From: JBDTSW01 sp963758845
GTDB lineage: Bacteria; Actinomycetota; Thermoleophilia; Solirubrobacterales; 70-9
Assembly: GCA_963758845.1 (NCBI GenBank)
Contig: CAVWWX010000002.1
Location: 620,001 to 684,000 of the forward strand
DNA: 64,000 bases
Direction: 5' to 3'
Part shown: positions 1 to 8,302 of the stretch, piece by piece
Numbering within the stretch: the first letter of the stretch is position 1
How the letters are laid out: the number at the start of each line of letters is the position of its first letter
Position numbers and translations under genes: made by a program
Notes under the pieces: generated by a model
Database searches by the model: none
Seen by the model: only the letters and a program-made list of their open reading frames with translations
What the model was told of the DNA's origin: nothing

Positions 1-1498
1 ATGGCTTGCGAGCGAAGAACTCCTTCGCGCCGGGCGGCCCGAACAGGCGCCAGCCGATCATGATCAGAAGCCCTGCGCCCATGAACACGATCGCGATCGC
101 CAGGGGCACGCCGACCCCGAAGGCCTCGGTCCCGGAGTACGACTGCTTCGGGTCGGAGAGGTCGCCGATCGACTCGTACAGGAGGTAGAAGAGGCCCAGC
201 GCCCCGATCAGTGGCGCGACCCCGATGAAGAGGAAGTTCTTGGCCGAGGACGTCAGCTCGCGGCGCCAGTAGATGGCACAGGCGATCCCTGTGAGCCCGT
301 AGTAGAAGGCGATCATCAGCGAAAGGGCCGAGAGCGAGTCGAACAGGAAGTTCTCGGAGATCAGCTTGCCGGGCACGTACCAGAGCGTGGCCAGGACCCC
401 GATGAAGATCGTCCCGAAGGCCGGGGTCAGGAACCGGGGGTGGATGCTGGCGAACTTCTTCGGAAGCGCTCCCGCGGCGGCCATCGAGAGCGAGGTCCGC
501 GAGCCCGGCAGGATCGTCGTCTGGGCCGAGGAGATGCCGGAGATGATCACGGCGAGCACAAGGAGCTTCCCGAGCTCGGAGCCCAGCGCCGCCTCGCCGA
601 CGGTGCCGAGGATGCCCGCGTCGTCGTCGAACTCCTCGACCTCGCCGAGGCCGGCGTAGGCCACCAGGGCCACCGCGACACCGATGTAGGTGACGAGCAG
701 GATCACCGTGCTGGCGATGCCGGCGAGCCCCGGCGCCCGGGAGGAGTCCTCGCTCTCCTCGGAGAGATTGACGGCGCTCTCCCAGCCCCAGTAGATGAAA
801 ACGGCCAGCAGCACGCCCGTGAGGAGGGCTGAGTACTCGACGCCGAACGGCGAGAGCCAGCTGAGCTTGGGATCGATCGACTCCTCGGGCGTGTCGCCGG
901 TGATCAGCTTGACCGCGACGACGACCACGAACAGCAGCAGCACGCCGACCTGGCCGAGGGTCATGAAGCGCTGGAGGTGGGCCGAGATCTCGGTACCGAT
1001 GACGCAAATCGTCGTCATCACGGCGATGATCACCACCGCCAAGGCCGCGACCGCCTGCTCGTTTCGGAAGAGCGGCCTGCCGTCGGAGCCCTCGAGCCCG
1101 AGGAGGTCGAAGGTGTAGTAGGCCGAGACGTCGGCGAGGGAGCCGATGACCAGGATCCCGGTGGTGCAGATCGCGAAGCCGCCGATCCAGCCGGCGTAGG
1201 GACCGAGCGCGCGCGTGACCCACGCGAAGGTCGTGCCGCAGTCGGTGTCGACGCGGTTCATGTAGAAGAACGCGGCCGCGATAAAGAACATCGGGATGAA
1301 CGAGACGACGAGGACGGCCGGAGCCTTGACCCCGACCGCGACCACGATCGAGCCGATGACCGCGGCCAGCGAGTAGGCCGGAGCGGTCGAGGCGAGCCCG
1401 ATCGAGAGCCCGTCCCAGAACCCGATCGCGTTCTTCTTCAGTCCCTTGTCGCCGGTCTCGACAGCAGCCGCCGGCGCGTCGACGCTCGCGCTCTCCAT
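1..1498 (-). CDS. APC-family amino acid permease (C-terminus beyond left edge)
   Basis: Secondary transporter of the amino acid/polyamine/organocation superfamily, in the cytoplasmic membrane. Starting at ATG 1498 there are 499 codons before the window edge, so the C-terminus is missing. After a short charged tail it reads KKNAIGFWDGLSIGLASTAP, the usual entry to helix 1 in this family. About a dozen hydrophobic helices follow, with FIYWGWESAVNLSEES in the middle and SRTSLSMAAAGALPKKF further on. A GGGGAGGGG ribosome-binding stretch lies five bases before the ATG. The substrate cannot be read from sequence; an amino acid or polyamine is likely. The flanking minus-strand arginine/polyamine operon makes a related substrate possible, but that is inference. 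A second APC gene lies at 59061. Confidence 0.88.
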   Translation of the reverse strand, partial: MESASVDAPAAAVETGDKGLKKNAIGFWDGLSIGLASTAPAYSLAAVIGSIVVAVGVKAPAVLVVSFIPMFFIAAAFFYMNRVDTDCGTTFAWVTRALGPYAGWIGGFAICTTGILVIGSLADVSAYYTFDLLGLEGSDGRPLFRNEQAVAALAVVIIAVMTTICVIGTEISAHLQRFMTLGQVGVLLLFVVVVAVKLITGDTPEESIDPKLSWLSPFGVEYSALLTGVLLAVFIYWGWESAVNLSEESEDSSRAPGLAGIASTVILLVTYIGVAVALVAYAGLGEVEEFDDDAGILGTVGEAALGSELGKLLVLAVIISGISSAQTTILPGSRTSLSMAAAGALPKKFASIHPRFLTPAFGTIFIGVLATLWYVPGKLISENFLFDSLSALSLMIAFYYGLTGIACAIYWRRELTSSAKNFLFIGVAPLIGALGLFYLLYESIGDLSDPKQSYSGTEAFGVGVPLAIAIVFMGAGLLIMIGWRLFGPPGAKEFFARKP

Positions 1499-1559
1499 GC
1501 TCACCCCTCCCCGGGGTACCTCGGGTCGCGCGACTCTACATCAGCGGCTGGGCAGCCCG

Positions 1560-2306
1560 TCAGCGATGCTCGGGGTTGGGGAAGGCCGGCTTGCATCCGG
1601 CGTCCCACTCCGAGCGCTGGTTGCCGAAGGCCGGGATCCCGCCCGCGTCCTTCAGCATCCGCGCGATGTGGAGCAGGTTCCACGTCATGAAGGCGGTGTT
1701 GCGGTTGGTGAAGTCGTTCTCGGGTCCGCCCGATCCCTCGTCCAGGTAGGACGGGCCGGGCCCCGCCTCGCCGATCCACCCCGCGTCGGCCTGGGGCGGG
1801 ATCGTGTAGCCCAGGTGCTGGAGCGAGTAGAGAGTGTTCATCGCGCAGTGCTTGATGCCGTCCTCGTTCCCGGTCACCAGACAGCCGCCGACGCGCCCGT
1901 AGTACGCGTACTGCCCGTCGTCGTTCAGCAGGTGTGAGTTCCCGTAGAGGCGCTCGATCACCTTCGTCGCGACGGAGGTCTTCTCGCCCAGCCAGATCGC
2001 CATCCCCAACACCAGGATGTCGGCGTCCATGACGCGCTCGAAGATCGCGGGCCACTCGTCGGACTCCCAGCCGTGCTCGGTCATGTCCGGCCACACCCCG
2101 GACGCGATCTCGTGATCGATCGCCCGGATCCCGCCGACCTCGACCCCCACCCGGCGCATCATCTCCATCGAGATGTCGATCAGTCCCTGGGTGTGAGACT
2201 GCTCGGGCGAACGCTTCAGGGTGCAGTTGATGAAGAAGGCCTTGAGGTCCGAGTAGTCGGTCTCGTTTCGCTCGCAGAGCTCGGCGAGCTTGGGGTCGAT
2301 GTCCAT
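1560..2306 (-). CDS. Flavodoxin-fold NAD(P)H-dependent oxidoreductase
   Basis: About 248 residues. The protein opens a Rossmann-like flavodoxin fold with AFFINCTLKRSPEQSHTQGL, the phosphate-binding loop seen in NADPH-dependent FMN reductases. A later segment, ADILVLGMAIWLGEKTSVAT, matches the stretch lining the flavin pocket. It is probably a soluble FMN-binding reductase; the electron acceptor is unknown. The ATG at 2306 is preferred over the upstream in-frame GTG (2351) because AAGGAG sits eight bases before it. The gene is transcribed toward the permease with about 60 bases between and may share its transcript. The aromatic, acidic C-terminal third (many W, G and D residues) is longer than in minimal FMN reductases. 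Confidence 0.75.
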   Translation of the reverse strand: MDIDPKLAELCERNETDYSDLKAFFINCTLKRSPEQSHTQGLIDISMEMMRRVGVEVGGIRAIDHEIASGVWPDMTEHGWESDEWPAIFERVMDADILVLGMAIWLGEKTSVATKVIERLYGNSHLLNDDGQYAYYGRVGGCLVTGNEDGIKHCAMNTLYSLQHLGYTIPPQADAGWIGEAGPGPSYLDEGSGGPENDFTNRNTAFMTWNLLHIARMLKDAGGIPAFGNQRSEWDAGCKPAFPNPEHR

Positions 2307-2372
2307 CTCTGCTGCTCCTTCGGTCGAGGCGGTTGTCGCATCGTCTCGCACATCCGGGCGCCGTTACACGCG

Positions 2373-2414
2373 TAGGCTCGGCCGGTGTCCGCCCTCCCCC
2401 CATCCGGGCCGTGA
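2373..2414 (+). promoter_or_regulatory. Putative leaderless promoter and 9-codon leader ORF
   Basis: TAGGCT at 2373-2378 is followed six bases later by GTG 2385, the spacing seen at other leaderless starts here. That GTG opens a nine-codon frame ending in TGA 2412-2414, which overlaps the GTG 2411 start of the methyltransferase (GTGA). Either this is a coupled leader peptide or the true start is misread. Confidence 0.3.
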
Positions 2415-2908
2415 GCCGGTGGCGCCACCTGCGGGCGATCGCGCTGCTCCCCGGCATGGTCGCGGTGGGGCTGCCGGCCTTGATCCTGCTGCTCGGCGAC
2501 GGGGCCGACCCGGGCTGGGGCCTGCCGCCGGTCGCAGCGGGAGCCGTGATCGCGCTCGGCGGAGCCCTGGTCGCCGCGGGCGCCGCGCTGTGGCTGTGGA
2601 CGGTCCGCCTGTTCGCGCGGGTGGGCGAGGGGACCCTTGCCCCGTGGGATCCGACCCGCCGCATGGTCGCGGTCGGCCCCTACGAGCGCGTTCGCAATCC
2701 GATGATCAGCGGCGTGTTCGCGGTCCTGGTCGGCGAGGCGCTCCTGTTCGGCTCGGAGGGCATCGCGGTCCTGGCGGCCGCCTTCCTCGTGATCAACCAC
2801 CTCTACTTCGTGGCGGTGGAGGAGCCGGGCCTCGAGCGTCGGTTCGGCGCGGCCTACCGCGACTACCGGGCACAGGTCCCGCGCTGGATCCCCTCGCCCC
2901 GCCGCTAG
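2411..2908 (+). CDS. Isoprenylcysteine carboxyl methyltransferase-like membrane protein
   Basis: Small integral-membrane methyltransferase of the ICMT/PEMT-like group, about 165 residues. Two to three hydrophobic helices precede the conserved C-terminal block GPYERVRNPMISGVFAVLVG (the usual GPYxxxRNPMY motif that binds S-adenosylmethionine). The tail has the typical VEEPGLERRFGAAYRDYRAQ followed by VPRWIP. The acceptor substrate is unknown. The start is uncertain: GTG 2411 is the first good in-frame start. A TAGGCT box (2373-2378) would instead place a leaderless start at GTG 2385, which opens a nine-codon ORF whose TGA overlaps this GTG. The 3' end overlaps the convergent M20 hydrolase gene by four bases. 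Confidence 0.75.
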   Translation: MSRWRHLRAIALLPGMVAVGLPALILLLGDGADPGWGLPPVAAGAVIALGGALVAAGAALWLWTVRLFARVGEGTLAPWDPTRRMVAVGPYERVRNPMISGVFAVLVGEALLFGSEGIAVLAAAFLVINHLYFVAVEEPGLERRFGAAYRDYRAQVPRWIPSPRR

Positions 2909-4137
2909 CCGGCCAGCACGCGGTTCGCGAGCAGCCCGAACGCCTCGATCCCTCTCGCCAGGTCGGCCTCGGACGTGTCCTCGCGCTCGGTGTGGGAGAG
3001 GCCGCCGGCCGACGGGACGAAGATCATCGCCGTCGGCACCGCCCGCGACACCTCGGCGGCGTCGTGGAGGGCGCCGCTCGTGAGCTCGCGCTCGACCCCG
3101 CTCGCCTCGCGGCAGGCGTGGCGGGCGTGCTCGACCAGCTCGGGGTCGAAGGCCAGCGGCTCTATCCGCCAGATCTCCTCCTCGGCGAGCGAGCAGCCGC
3201 GGGCCTCGGCCGCGTCGGCCAGGATCGCCCGCGTCTCGTCGAGCATCGCGGCCAGCTCCACCGCCTCGGGATGGCGCAGATCGGCGACCAGCTCGGCCGT
3301 TCCCGCCACCGCCGTCGGGATCCCGGGGTCCAGCCGCAGGACGCCCGTGGTCGCCACGCCGTCGTGCTCGCGCGCGACCGCCTCGATCCGGAGCGCCGCG
3401 TCCGCGGCGGCGAGGCCGGCGTCGCGGCGAAGCTCCATCGGTGTGGTCCCCGCGTGCGACGCCTGCCCGGTGAGCGTGAACCGCCGGCGCTCGACGCCGG
3501 CGCAGCCGTTGACCGCGGCGGTAGCGACGCCCTCGGCCTCCAGCACGGGGCCCTGCTCGATGTGGAGCTCGAGGTAGGCGCGCAGGCCGTTGCGCCTGGA
3601 CCCGGCCTCGAGCACCCGGTCGAGCTCGACGCCGTTCTCGCCCAGAGCATCCGCAAGCCGGACGCCGTCCGCGTCGGTGAGCTTCGCCGCCGCGTCGGGA
3701 TCGAGCGTGCCCGCAAACGCCGAGCTGCCGAACAGGCTGCGGCCGAAGCGGGCGCCCTCCTCGTCGGCCCAGTCCACGAGGACCAGCGGGGACGGCGGCT
3801 CCTCGCCGGCCTCGGCCCAAGAGCGAAGGACTCCGACCCCCGCCATCACCCCCAGGGCGCCGTCGAGCCAGCCCCCGGAGGGCACCGAGTCGATGTGGGA
3901 GCCCACGGCCAAGGCCGGTCCATCTCCGCCGAGTCGCGCCCACAGGTTCCCGGCCTCGTCGCGCTCGGGCGCGAGGCCCAGCTCGGCCAGGAGCTCGCTC
4001 AGGTACTCCCGCGCCTGGCGCCAGGTCTCGGTCCAGCACACGCGCCGCGCGCCTTCGGGCCCACCGGTGCGGCGATCGAGCTCGCGCAGGTCGGCGATCA
4101 CGCGAGCCGCGTCGATCGGCGGGCCGGCGGCGGTCAT
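2905..4137 (-). CDS. M20-family Zn-dependent amidohydrolase (N-carbamoyl-amino-acid hydrolase/allantoate amidohydrolase type)
   Basis: 410-residue binuclear-metal hydrolase of the HyuC/AmaB/AllC group, which removes carbamoyl or ureido groups from nitrogen. Visible family signatures are the metal-binding GSHIDSVPSGGWLDG (His81, Asp92), WADEEGARFG (Glu128/129), the His193 motif LELHIEQGP, ALHDA and the C-terminal SAGGLSHTERED. Length is normal. It is the third gene of a minus-strand operon: 22 bases separate it from the arginine-deiminase-superfamily gene, which overlaps a PLP decarboxylase. That context suggests it may act on an N-carbamoyl product such as N-carbamoylputrescine or citrulline rather than on hydantoin products (inference). 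No clear Shine-Dalgarno precedes the ATG. Confidence 0.85.
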   Translation of the reverse strand: MTAAGPPIDAARVIADLRELDRRTGGPEGARRVCWTETWRQAREYLSELLAELGLAPERDEAGNLWARLGGDGPALAVGSHIDSVPSGGWLDGALGVMAGVGVLRSWAEAGEEPPSPLVLVDWADEEGARFGRSLFGSSAFAGTLDPDAAAKLTDADGVRLADALGENGVELDRVLEAGSRRNGLRAYLELHIEQGPVLEAEGVATAAVNGCAGVERRRFTLTGQASHAGTTPMELRRDAGLAAADAALRIEAVAREHDGVATTGVLRLDPGIPTAVAGTAELVADLRHPEAVELAAMLDETRAILADAAEARGCSLAEEEIWRIEPLAFDPELVEHARHACREASGVERELTSGALHDAAEVSRAVPTAMIFVPSAGGLSHTEREDTSEADLARGIEAFGLLANRVLAG

Positions 4138-4159
4138 CGGGTGCGAGGTGTGCCGGTGC

Positions 4160-5029
4160 TCATCCGACGCGGTCGCGGCGCAGCGCCTGCGACAGGCAAT
4201 GGGCCCCGCCGCCCCCCAGCGTGAACATGTCCAGCTCGGGCGCGACGAGCTCGAGGCCTCGCGCGCTCATCTGGTCGTTGAGCGAGGTGGCCGCGGCACC
4301 GGTGAGCACCCGCTCGCCGCCCAGGGACATCGCGTTCACGCCCAGCTTCCAGGCGTCGGGGCCGGGCACGTCGAGCAGGTCGAAGCCCTTGTCGCGCAGC
4401 CACCGCACCAGCCCGCCCGACGCGTACTCCGTGCACACCGCGGCCAGCTTGGGGGCCAGGATCGCGAGCAGCACGTCGATGTGGAGGAACACGCCGGGGA
4501 TCGGCTCGACCCGGGCCTCCCATCCCTCGGCCTCGAAGAACGTGGCGAGCTGGCGGGCCGCTGCGAGCTCGGTCCGCTCCTCGCCGGTGCCGATGACGAC
4601 CGACCCCGGCTCGACGATCATCACGTCGCCGCCCTCGATCGCGCCGGCGCTGGCCAGCTGCCAGATCGGGATCTCCGCGCCCTCGTAGAAGCGGATCACC
4701 GAGGCGTACTCGCCGCGGCGCCACTGCTGCTTCGGGGAGGTGACGAAGCCTCCCCACGGGGTGCCGACGCTCGAGTCGCGGGCGAACACCTGGTAGTGCT
4801 GGCCCTTCACCGGCTCGAGGAAGTGGCAGGTGACGCCGGCGGCCTCGTAGGCCGAGACCAGCTCGGCGTGCTGAGCCTTCGCCCGGGCCGGGTCGAACGT
4901 CGCGCCGCTGTCGAGCGTTCCCTTCGAGATCGCGCTGGTCGGCCGCCACGAGTAGTTCTGGGGCGGGCACAGCAGGACGTCGCGCAGCAGGCCGTACTCG
5001 GAGTCCACCCCCCAGGGGGCGTCGGTCAT
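4160..5029 (-). CDS. Arginine deiminase/dimethylargininase-superfamily hydrolase
   Basis: 289-residue guanidino-modifying enzyme of the pentein (GME) fold, which hydrolyses C-N bonds of arginine-like substrates. The catalytic set is visible: EGGD (Glu132-Asp135), HID (His183, Asp185) and the nucleophile in GGGGAHCLSQ (Cys278). The N-terminus GVDSEYGLLRDVLLCPP matches dimethylargininase/amidinotransferase relatives rather than long arginine deiminases. The ATG overlaps the stop of the upstream decarboxylase (ATGA), with GAAGGA just before it, so translation is coupled. Because the partner gene would make agmatine if it acts on arginine, agmatine, arginine and methylarginine are all candidate substrates; sequence alone does not decide. 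Confidence 0.82.
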   Translation of the reverse strand: MTDAPWGVDSEYGLLRDVLLCPPQNYSWRPTSAISKGTLDSGATFDPARAKAQHAELVSAYEAAGVTCHFLEPVKGQHYQVFARDSSVGTPWGGFVTSPKQQWRRGEYASVIRFYEGAEIPIWQLASAGAIEGGDVMIVEPGSVVIGTGEERTELAAARQLATFFEAEGWEARVEPIPGVFLHIDVLLAILAPKLAAVCTEYASGGLVRWLRDKGFDLLDVPGPDAWKLGVNAMSLGGERVLTGAAATSLNDQMSARGLELVAPELDMFTLGGGGAHCLSQALRRDRVG

Positions 5030-6504
5030 TCCTTCACCACCCGGATCGTCTTCAGCGAGCGGTCGCTCGCCCCGCGCACCCAGCCCCCGTGCGCGATCGA
5101 GTCGGAGATGTAGGTGAGGGTCGCCGCCGTGAGCCGCTCGCCGGGGAGCACGTTGGGGACGCCCGGCGGGTAGGCGGCCAGCGACTCGGCCGCCACGCGT
5201 CCCTCGGCGTCGGCGAAGGCCACGACCTCCTGGGGGCCCAGGAAGGCCTCGCGCGGCGACAGGATCGTCGGCCCCCACGGCGGCGGGGTCGCGAACGGCC
5301 CGATGTCCTGGCTGGCCTCGCCCACCCGCTCGACGGCGTGGCGCAGGCCGGCGAGCAGCCGCTCGCCCGTCTGGGCGACGTCCTCGCCGAGACCGAACGA
5401 CGCCAGCACGACGTTCTCGGAAGCGAGCTCCATGTTGATGTCGTCCTCGGCGCGCATCAGCTCGGCGATGCGGTGCCCGGTGGCGCCGGTCCCGCGGACG
5501 TCCACCACCAGCCGCAGCGGGTCGTACGCGTGCACGCCGGGTCGCCCGACGATCCGCTCGTCGACCACGTCGAGGCCTGGGATCCCGCGGATCTCGTCGC
5601 GGAGCTCCGCCAACGCGTCCACCGCGTGCCCCAGGAGCTCCTCGCCGTTGATGACCGCGTGGCGCCGGGCCGCGTCCAGCGAGACGCTCAGAAGGCCGCT
5701 GGGGCTGGTCGACTCGATCAGCGTCACCGCGCGGTCCACCACGCGCTCGTCGACGCCGCCGTTCTCGGCGAGGTGGAGGATCGCCGACTGGGTCAGGCTG
5801 CCCACGATCTTGTGGGTCGAGGAGAGGACGAGGTCTGCCCCGCACTCGAGGGCCGAGTCGGGCAGCCGCGAAGAGAAGTGCAGATGGGCCCCCCAGGCCT
5901 CGTCGACGACGAGTGGGACCCCTGCGGAGTGAGCGAGGTCGGCCAGCGACGCGATGTCGGCGACGGCGCCGAAGTAGGTCGGGGAGGTGAGCATCACCGC
6001 GATCGCGTCTGGGCTCGCCTCCAGTGCTTGCTCCAGGGCCTCGGGCGTAGCGCAGTGGGCGATGCCCAGCTCGCCGTCGACCTCGGGCGCCAGGAAGTGC
6101 GGCTCCAGCCCGGCGAGGATCATGCCGTCGACCGTCGAGGAGTGCGCGTTTCGCTGGACGATCACCCGTTTCCCGATGTGGGCCAGGGCCAGGCACACGG
6201 CGTGGTTGCCGCCCGAGCCTCCGTTGACCAGGAACCAGGAGCGTTTGGCGCCCCAAGCCTGCGCCGCGAGCTCCTGCGCCTGCTGGAAGAAATTGACCTC
6301 GATGTCGCTGCCGACGTCGATCCCCGGCATGCCGGCCGGGATGTCCAGCTCCAGAGCGCGGAGCCCGATCGCCTCGCGCAACCCGGGGTCGGCGGCGGGA
6401 CCGCCCTTGTGGCCCGGCACGACGAAGCGGCCGGGGTTGCGCTTGCGATAGGCGACGAACGCGTCCAGGTAGGGAGTCTGGCTCTGGTCGGCAGGGGCGG
6501 CCAC
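5026..6504 (-). CDS. PLP-dependent Orn/Lys/Arg decarboxylase (SpeA/YaaO-like)
   Basis: 492-residue fold-type I decarboxylase of the bacterial Orn/Lys/Arg group, soluble. Domains in order: N-terminal VPGHKGG, substrate/cofactor loop NGGSGGNHA near residue 95, RNAHSS near 120, DEAWGAH (Asp201, stacks on PLP), the Schiff-base lysine in SSTHKIVGS (Lys232), and a C-terminal domain with PPGVPNVLPGE. Length matches the Bacillus SpeA type rather than the large inducible CadA type. An in-frame TAG just upstream makes GTG 6504 the only reasonable start. First gene of a three-gene operon. Arginine is the likely substrate given the guanidino hydrolase encoded by the next, overlapping gene, but lysine or ornithine cannot be excluded. 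Confidence 0.87.
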   Translation of the reverse strand: MAAPADQSQTPYLDAFVAYRKRNPGRFVVPGHKGGPAADPGLREAIGLRALELDIPAGMPGIDVGSDIEVNFFQQAQELAAQAWGAKRSWFLVNGGSGGNHAVCLALAHIGKRVIVQRNAHSSTVDGMILAGLEPHFLAPEVDGELGIAHCATPEALEQALEASPDAIAVMLTSPTYFGAVADIASLADLAHSAGVPLVVDEAWGAHLHFSSRLPDSALECGADLVLSSTHKIVGSLTQSAILHLAENGGVDERVVDRAVTLIESTSPSGLLSVSLDAARRHAVINGEELLGHAVDALAELRDEIRGIPGLDVVDERIVGRPGVHAYDPLRLVVDVRGTGATGHRIAELMRAEDDINMELASENVVLASFGLGEDVAQTGERLLAGLRHAVERVGEASQDIGPFATPPPWGPTILSPREAFLGPQEVVAFADAEGRVAAESLAAYPPGVPNVLPGERLTAATLTYISDSIAHGGWVRGASDRSLKTIRVVKE

Positions 6505-6639
6505 CGCGCGAAGCTAGCACCGCTTGATCTGCTGCTACCGTCTGCGCGTCCCCGTGGACGACGACCTCCCTCGAAGTATCGAGCACAAATCCGCGACGTC
6601 CTCCGCTGCGCGTCCGCGCGTCGCGGCGCCGGTCTCTGA
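6505..6639. promoter_or_regulatory. Divergent intergenic region
   Basis: 135 bases separate the minus-strand decarboxylase operon from the plus-strand CorC/HlyC gene and must hold both promoters. No convincing -10/-35 pair or palindrome was recognised. Confidence 0.35.
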
Positions 6640-7977
6640 ATGACCGCCCTGGCGATCGTCGCCCTCTTCGCCCTCGTCGCGATCAACGGGCTGTTCGTTG
6701 CTGCCGAGTTCGCGCTCGTCCGCAGCCGCCGCAGCCGGCTCGAGGCGCTGGCCAAGGAGGGCGAGGCCGGCGTCGACGAGGTGCTCGAGCAGCTCGAGAA
6801 GATCGACGAGGTCCTCTCCGCCTGCCAGCTGGGGATCACGATGGCCTCGATCGGCATCGGCTTTCTCGGCGAGCCGGCCCTGGCCGCTCTGATCGAGCCG
6901 CTGATCGACGGCGCGGTGGGTCACAGCGTCGCGGTCGCAATCTCATTCGCGCTGGCCTTCACGATCGCGACGTCCCTCCATATCACCGTCGGCGAGCAGG
7001 TGCCGAAGATGCTCGCGATCACCCGGCCCGAGCCGGCGGCGCGCGTCCTCGTCCGCCCGGTCAACTGGTTTCGCGTCGCCAGCGCCCCGTTCACCTTCGT
7101 CCTCAACAAGGTCTCCAACGCGATCCTCCGCCTGTTCGGCGTGACCCCGAGTGACATCGAGGAGAAGCACACCTCGGAGGACCTGAGGGAGATGATCCGG
7201 GGCTCGGCCTCCGGCGGGACCCTGGACCTCGGCGAGGCGGTGATGCTGGGCGGCGTCTTCCATCTCCACGAGCAGGAGGCGCGCGAGGTGATGACCCCGA
7301 TCCCGGCCGTCGTGACGGTGAACTCGAACCAGACGGTCGAGGAGGCGCTTCGTGCATGCGTGTCCTCGGGCCACACCCGCCTCATCGTGATCGAGGACGA
7401 CAATCCCGACAAGGTCCGGGGGGTCGTCCACAACAACAGCCTGGTCCGGCTGTACATGAACGCCGGCGCGGACACGTCGATCGAGCCGGCTATCCGCGAC
7501 GTGCCGATCTTTCCCGAGACGAAGCCGCTGGACGACCTGCTGGCCGAGCTCCAGCGCCAGCGAAGCTCACTCGGAGTCGTCTCCGACGAGTACGGGCGAA
7601 CCGTCGGCATCGTGACGGTCGAGGACATCCTGGAGGAGGTGGTGGGGGAGATCGAGGACGAGACCGACCCGCGGTCGACCTCCCTGCGGCGCCTGACCGA
7701 TGGCGACTTCTACGTCCGCGGCCACGTGCCGATCGGCGACCTGGAGGACGCCGGGATCAAGCTCCCGGTCGACTCCGACGCCTTCAACTCGATCGGCGGC
7801 TACGTGTTCAGCGAGCTCGGCCGACTGCCGCGGCGGGGCGACGTGATCCGCGCCAACGGCTATGAGATCCGCGTCGAGTCGGTCCGCGACAACAGGATCG
7901 TCGCGGTGCGGATCCGCACCGTCACCGGCGAGCACCGCGCCGTGCCAGCGCCGGAGGCCGGGCGCGAGCAGGGCTGA
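6640..7977 (+). CDS. CNNM/CBS-domain membrane protein, HlyC/CorC family
   Basis: 445 residues, inner-membrane protein of the hemolysin-C/CorC group implicated in Mg2+/Co2+ homeostasis. N-terminal CNNM (DUF21) domain with three to four helices and the signature FVAAEFALVRSRRSRLEALA (residues 18-40). Then a CBS-domain pair: REVMTPIPAVVTV, and the second CBS with SSLGVVSDEYGRTVGIVTVE, then DILEEVVGEIEDE. The C-terminal transporter-associated domain ends with the short strand pattern YEIRVESVRDNRIVAVRI. Length is normal and the reading frame is clean. It starts at ATG 6640, with no strong Shine-Dalgarno. The ion is not readable from sequence. Confidence 0.9.
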   Translation: MTALAIVALFALVAINGLFVAAEFALVRSRRSRLEALAKEGEAGVDEVLEQLEKIDEVLSACQLGITMASIGIGFLGEPALAALIEPLIDGAVGHSVAVAISFALAFTIATSLHITVGEQVPKMLAITRPEPAARVLVRPVNWFRVASAPFTFVLNKVSNAILRLFGVTPSDIEEKHTSEDLREMIRGSASGGTLDLGEAVMLGGVFHLHEQEAREVMTPIPAVVTVNSNQTVEEALRACVSSGHTRLIVIEDDNPDKVRGVVHNNSLVRLYMNAGADTSIEPAIRDVPIFPETKPLDDLLAELQRQRSSLGVVSDEYGRTVGIVTVEDILEEVVGEIEDETDPRSTSLRRLTDGDFYVRGHVPIGDLEDAGIKLPVDSDAFNSIGGYVFSELGRLPRRGDVIRANGYEIRVESVRDNRIVAVRIRTVTGEHRAVPAPEAGREQG

Positions 7978-8042
7978 CCGCTTCCGTCCGCGCGCCGAAT
8001 TAGTTTCAGCGCCACTCCAGTTCGACCAGCGAAGGGGCAGCC

Positions 8043-8288
8043 ATGTGGGTCGTCCGGCTCACCGACAAGCAGCTCGAGGTCCTGAGGGCGGTGCTCCGCT
8101 CCGAGGAACACCTCGGCCCGGCGCTCCGCGGCTCGCTCGAGGCGCTCGAGCTCGCCCGCTGGGACGACCTCCCCGACGCGCAGCTGCCGTGGGAGGACGT
8201 GATCGAGGCCGCCCGCCGCCAGGGCATCTCCGAGGCCGACGTGATCTGGGACCTCTCGGGCAAGAAGCGCCGCCAGGCAGCGGCGTAG
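8043..8288 (+). CDS. Small hypothetical protein (81 aa)
   Basis: 81-residue soluble protein of unknown function. It begins MWVVRLTDKQLEVLRAVLRS, is rich in Leu/Glu/Ala and probably helical, and ends with a short basic KKRRQ tail. GAAGGGG lies shortly before the ATG and supports translation. It sits alone between the CorC-type gene (65 bases upstream) and the convergent 3-hydroxyacyl-CoA dehydrogenase. No family was recognised. Confidence 0.6.
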   Translation: MWVVRLTDKQLEVLRAVLRSEEHLGPALRGSLEALELARWDDLPDAQLPWEDVIEAARRQGISEADVIWDLSGKKRRQAAA

Positions 8289-8302
8289 GCAGCCCGCTGT
8301 AG

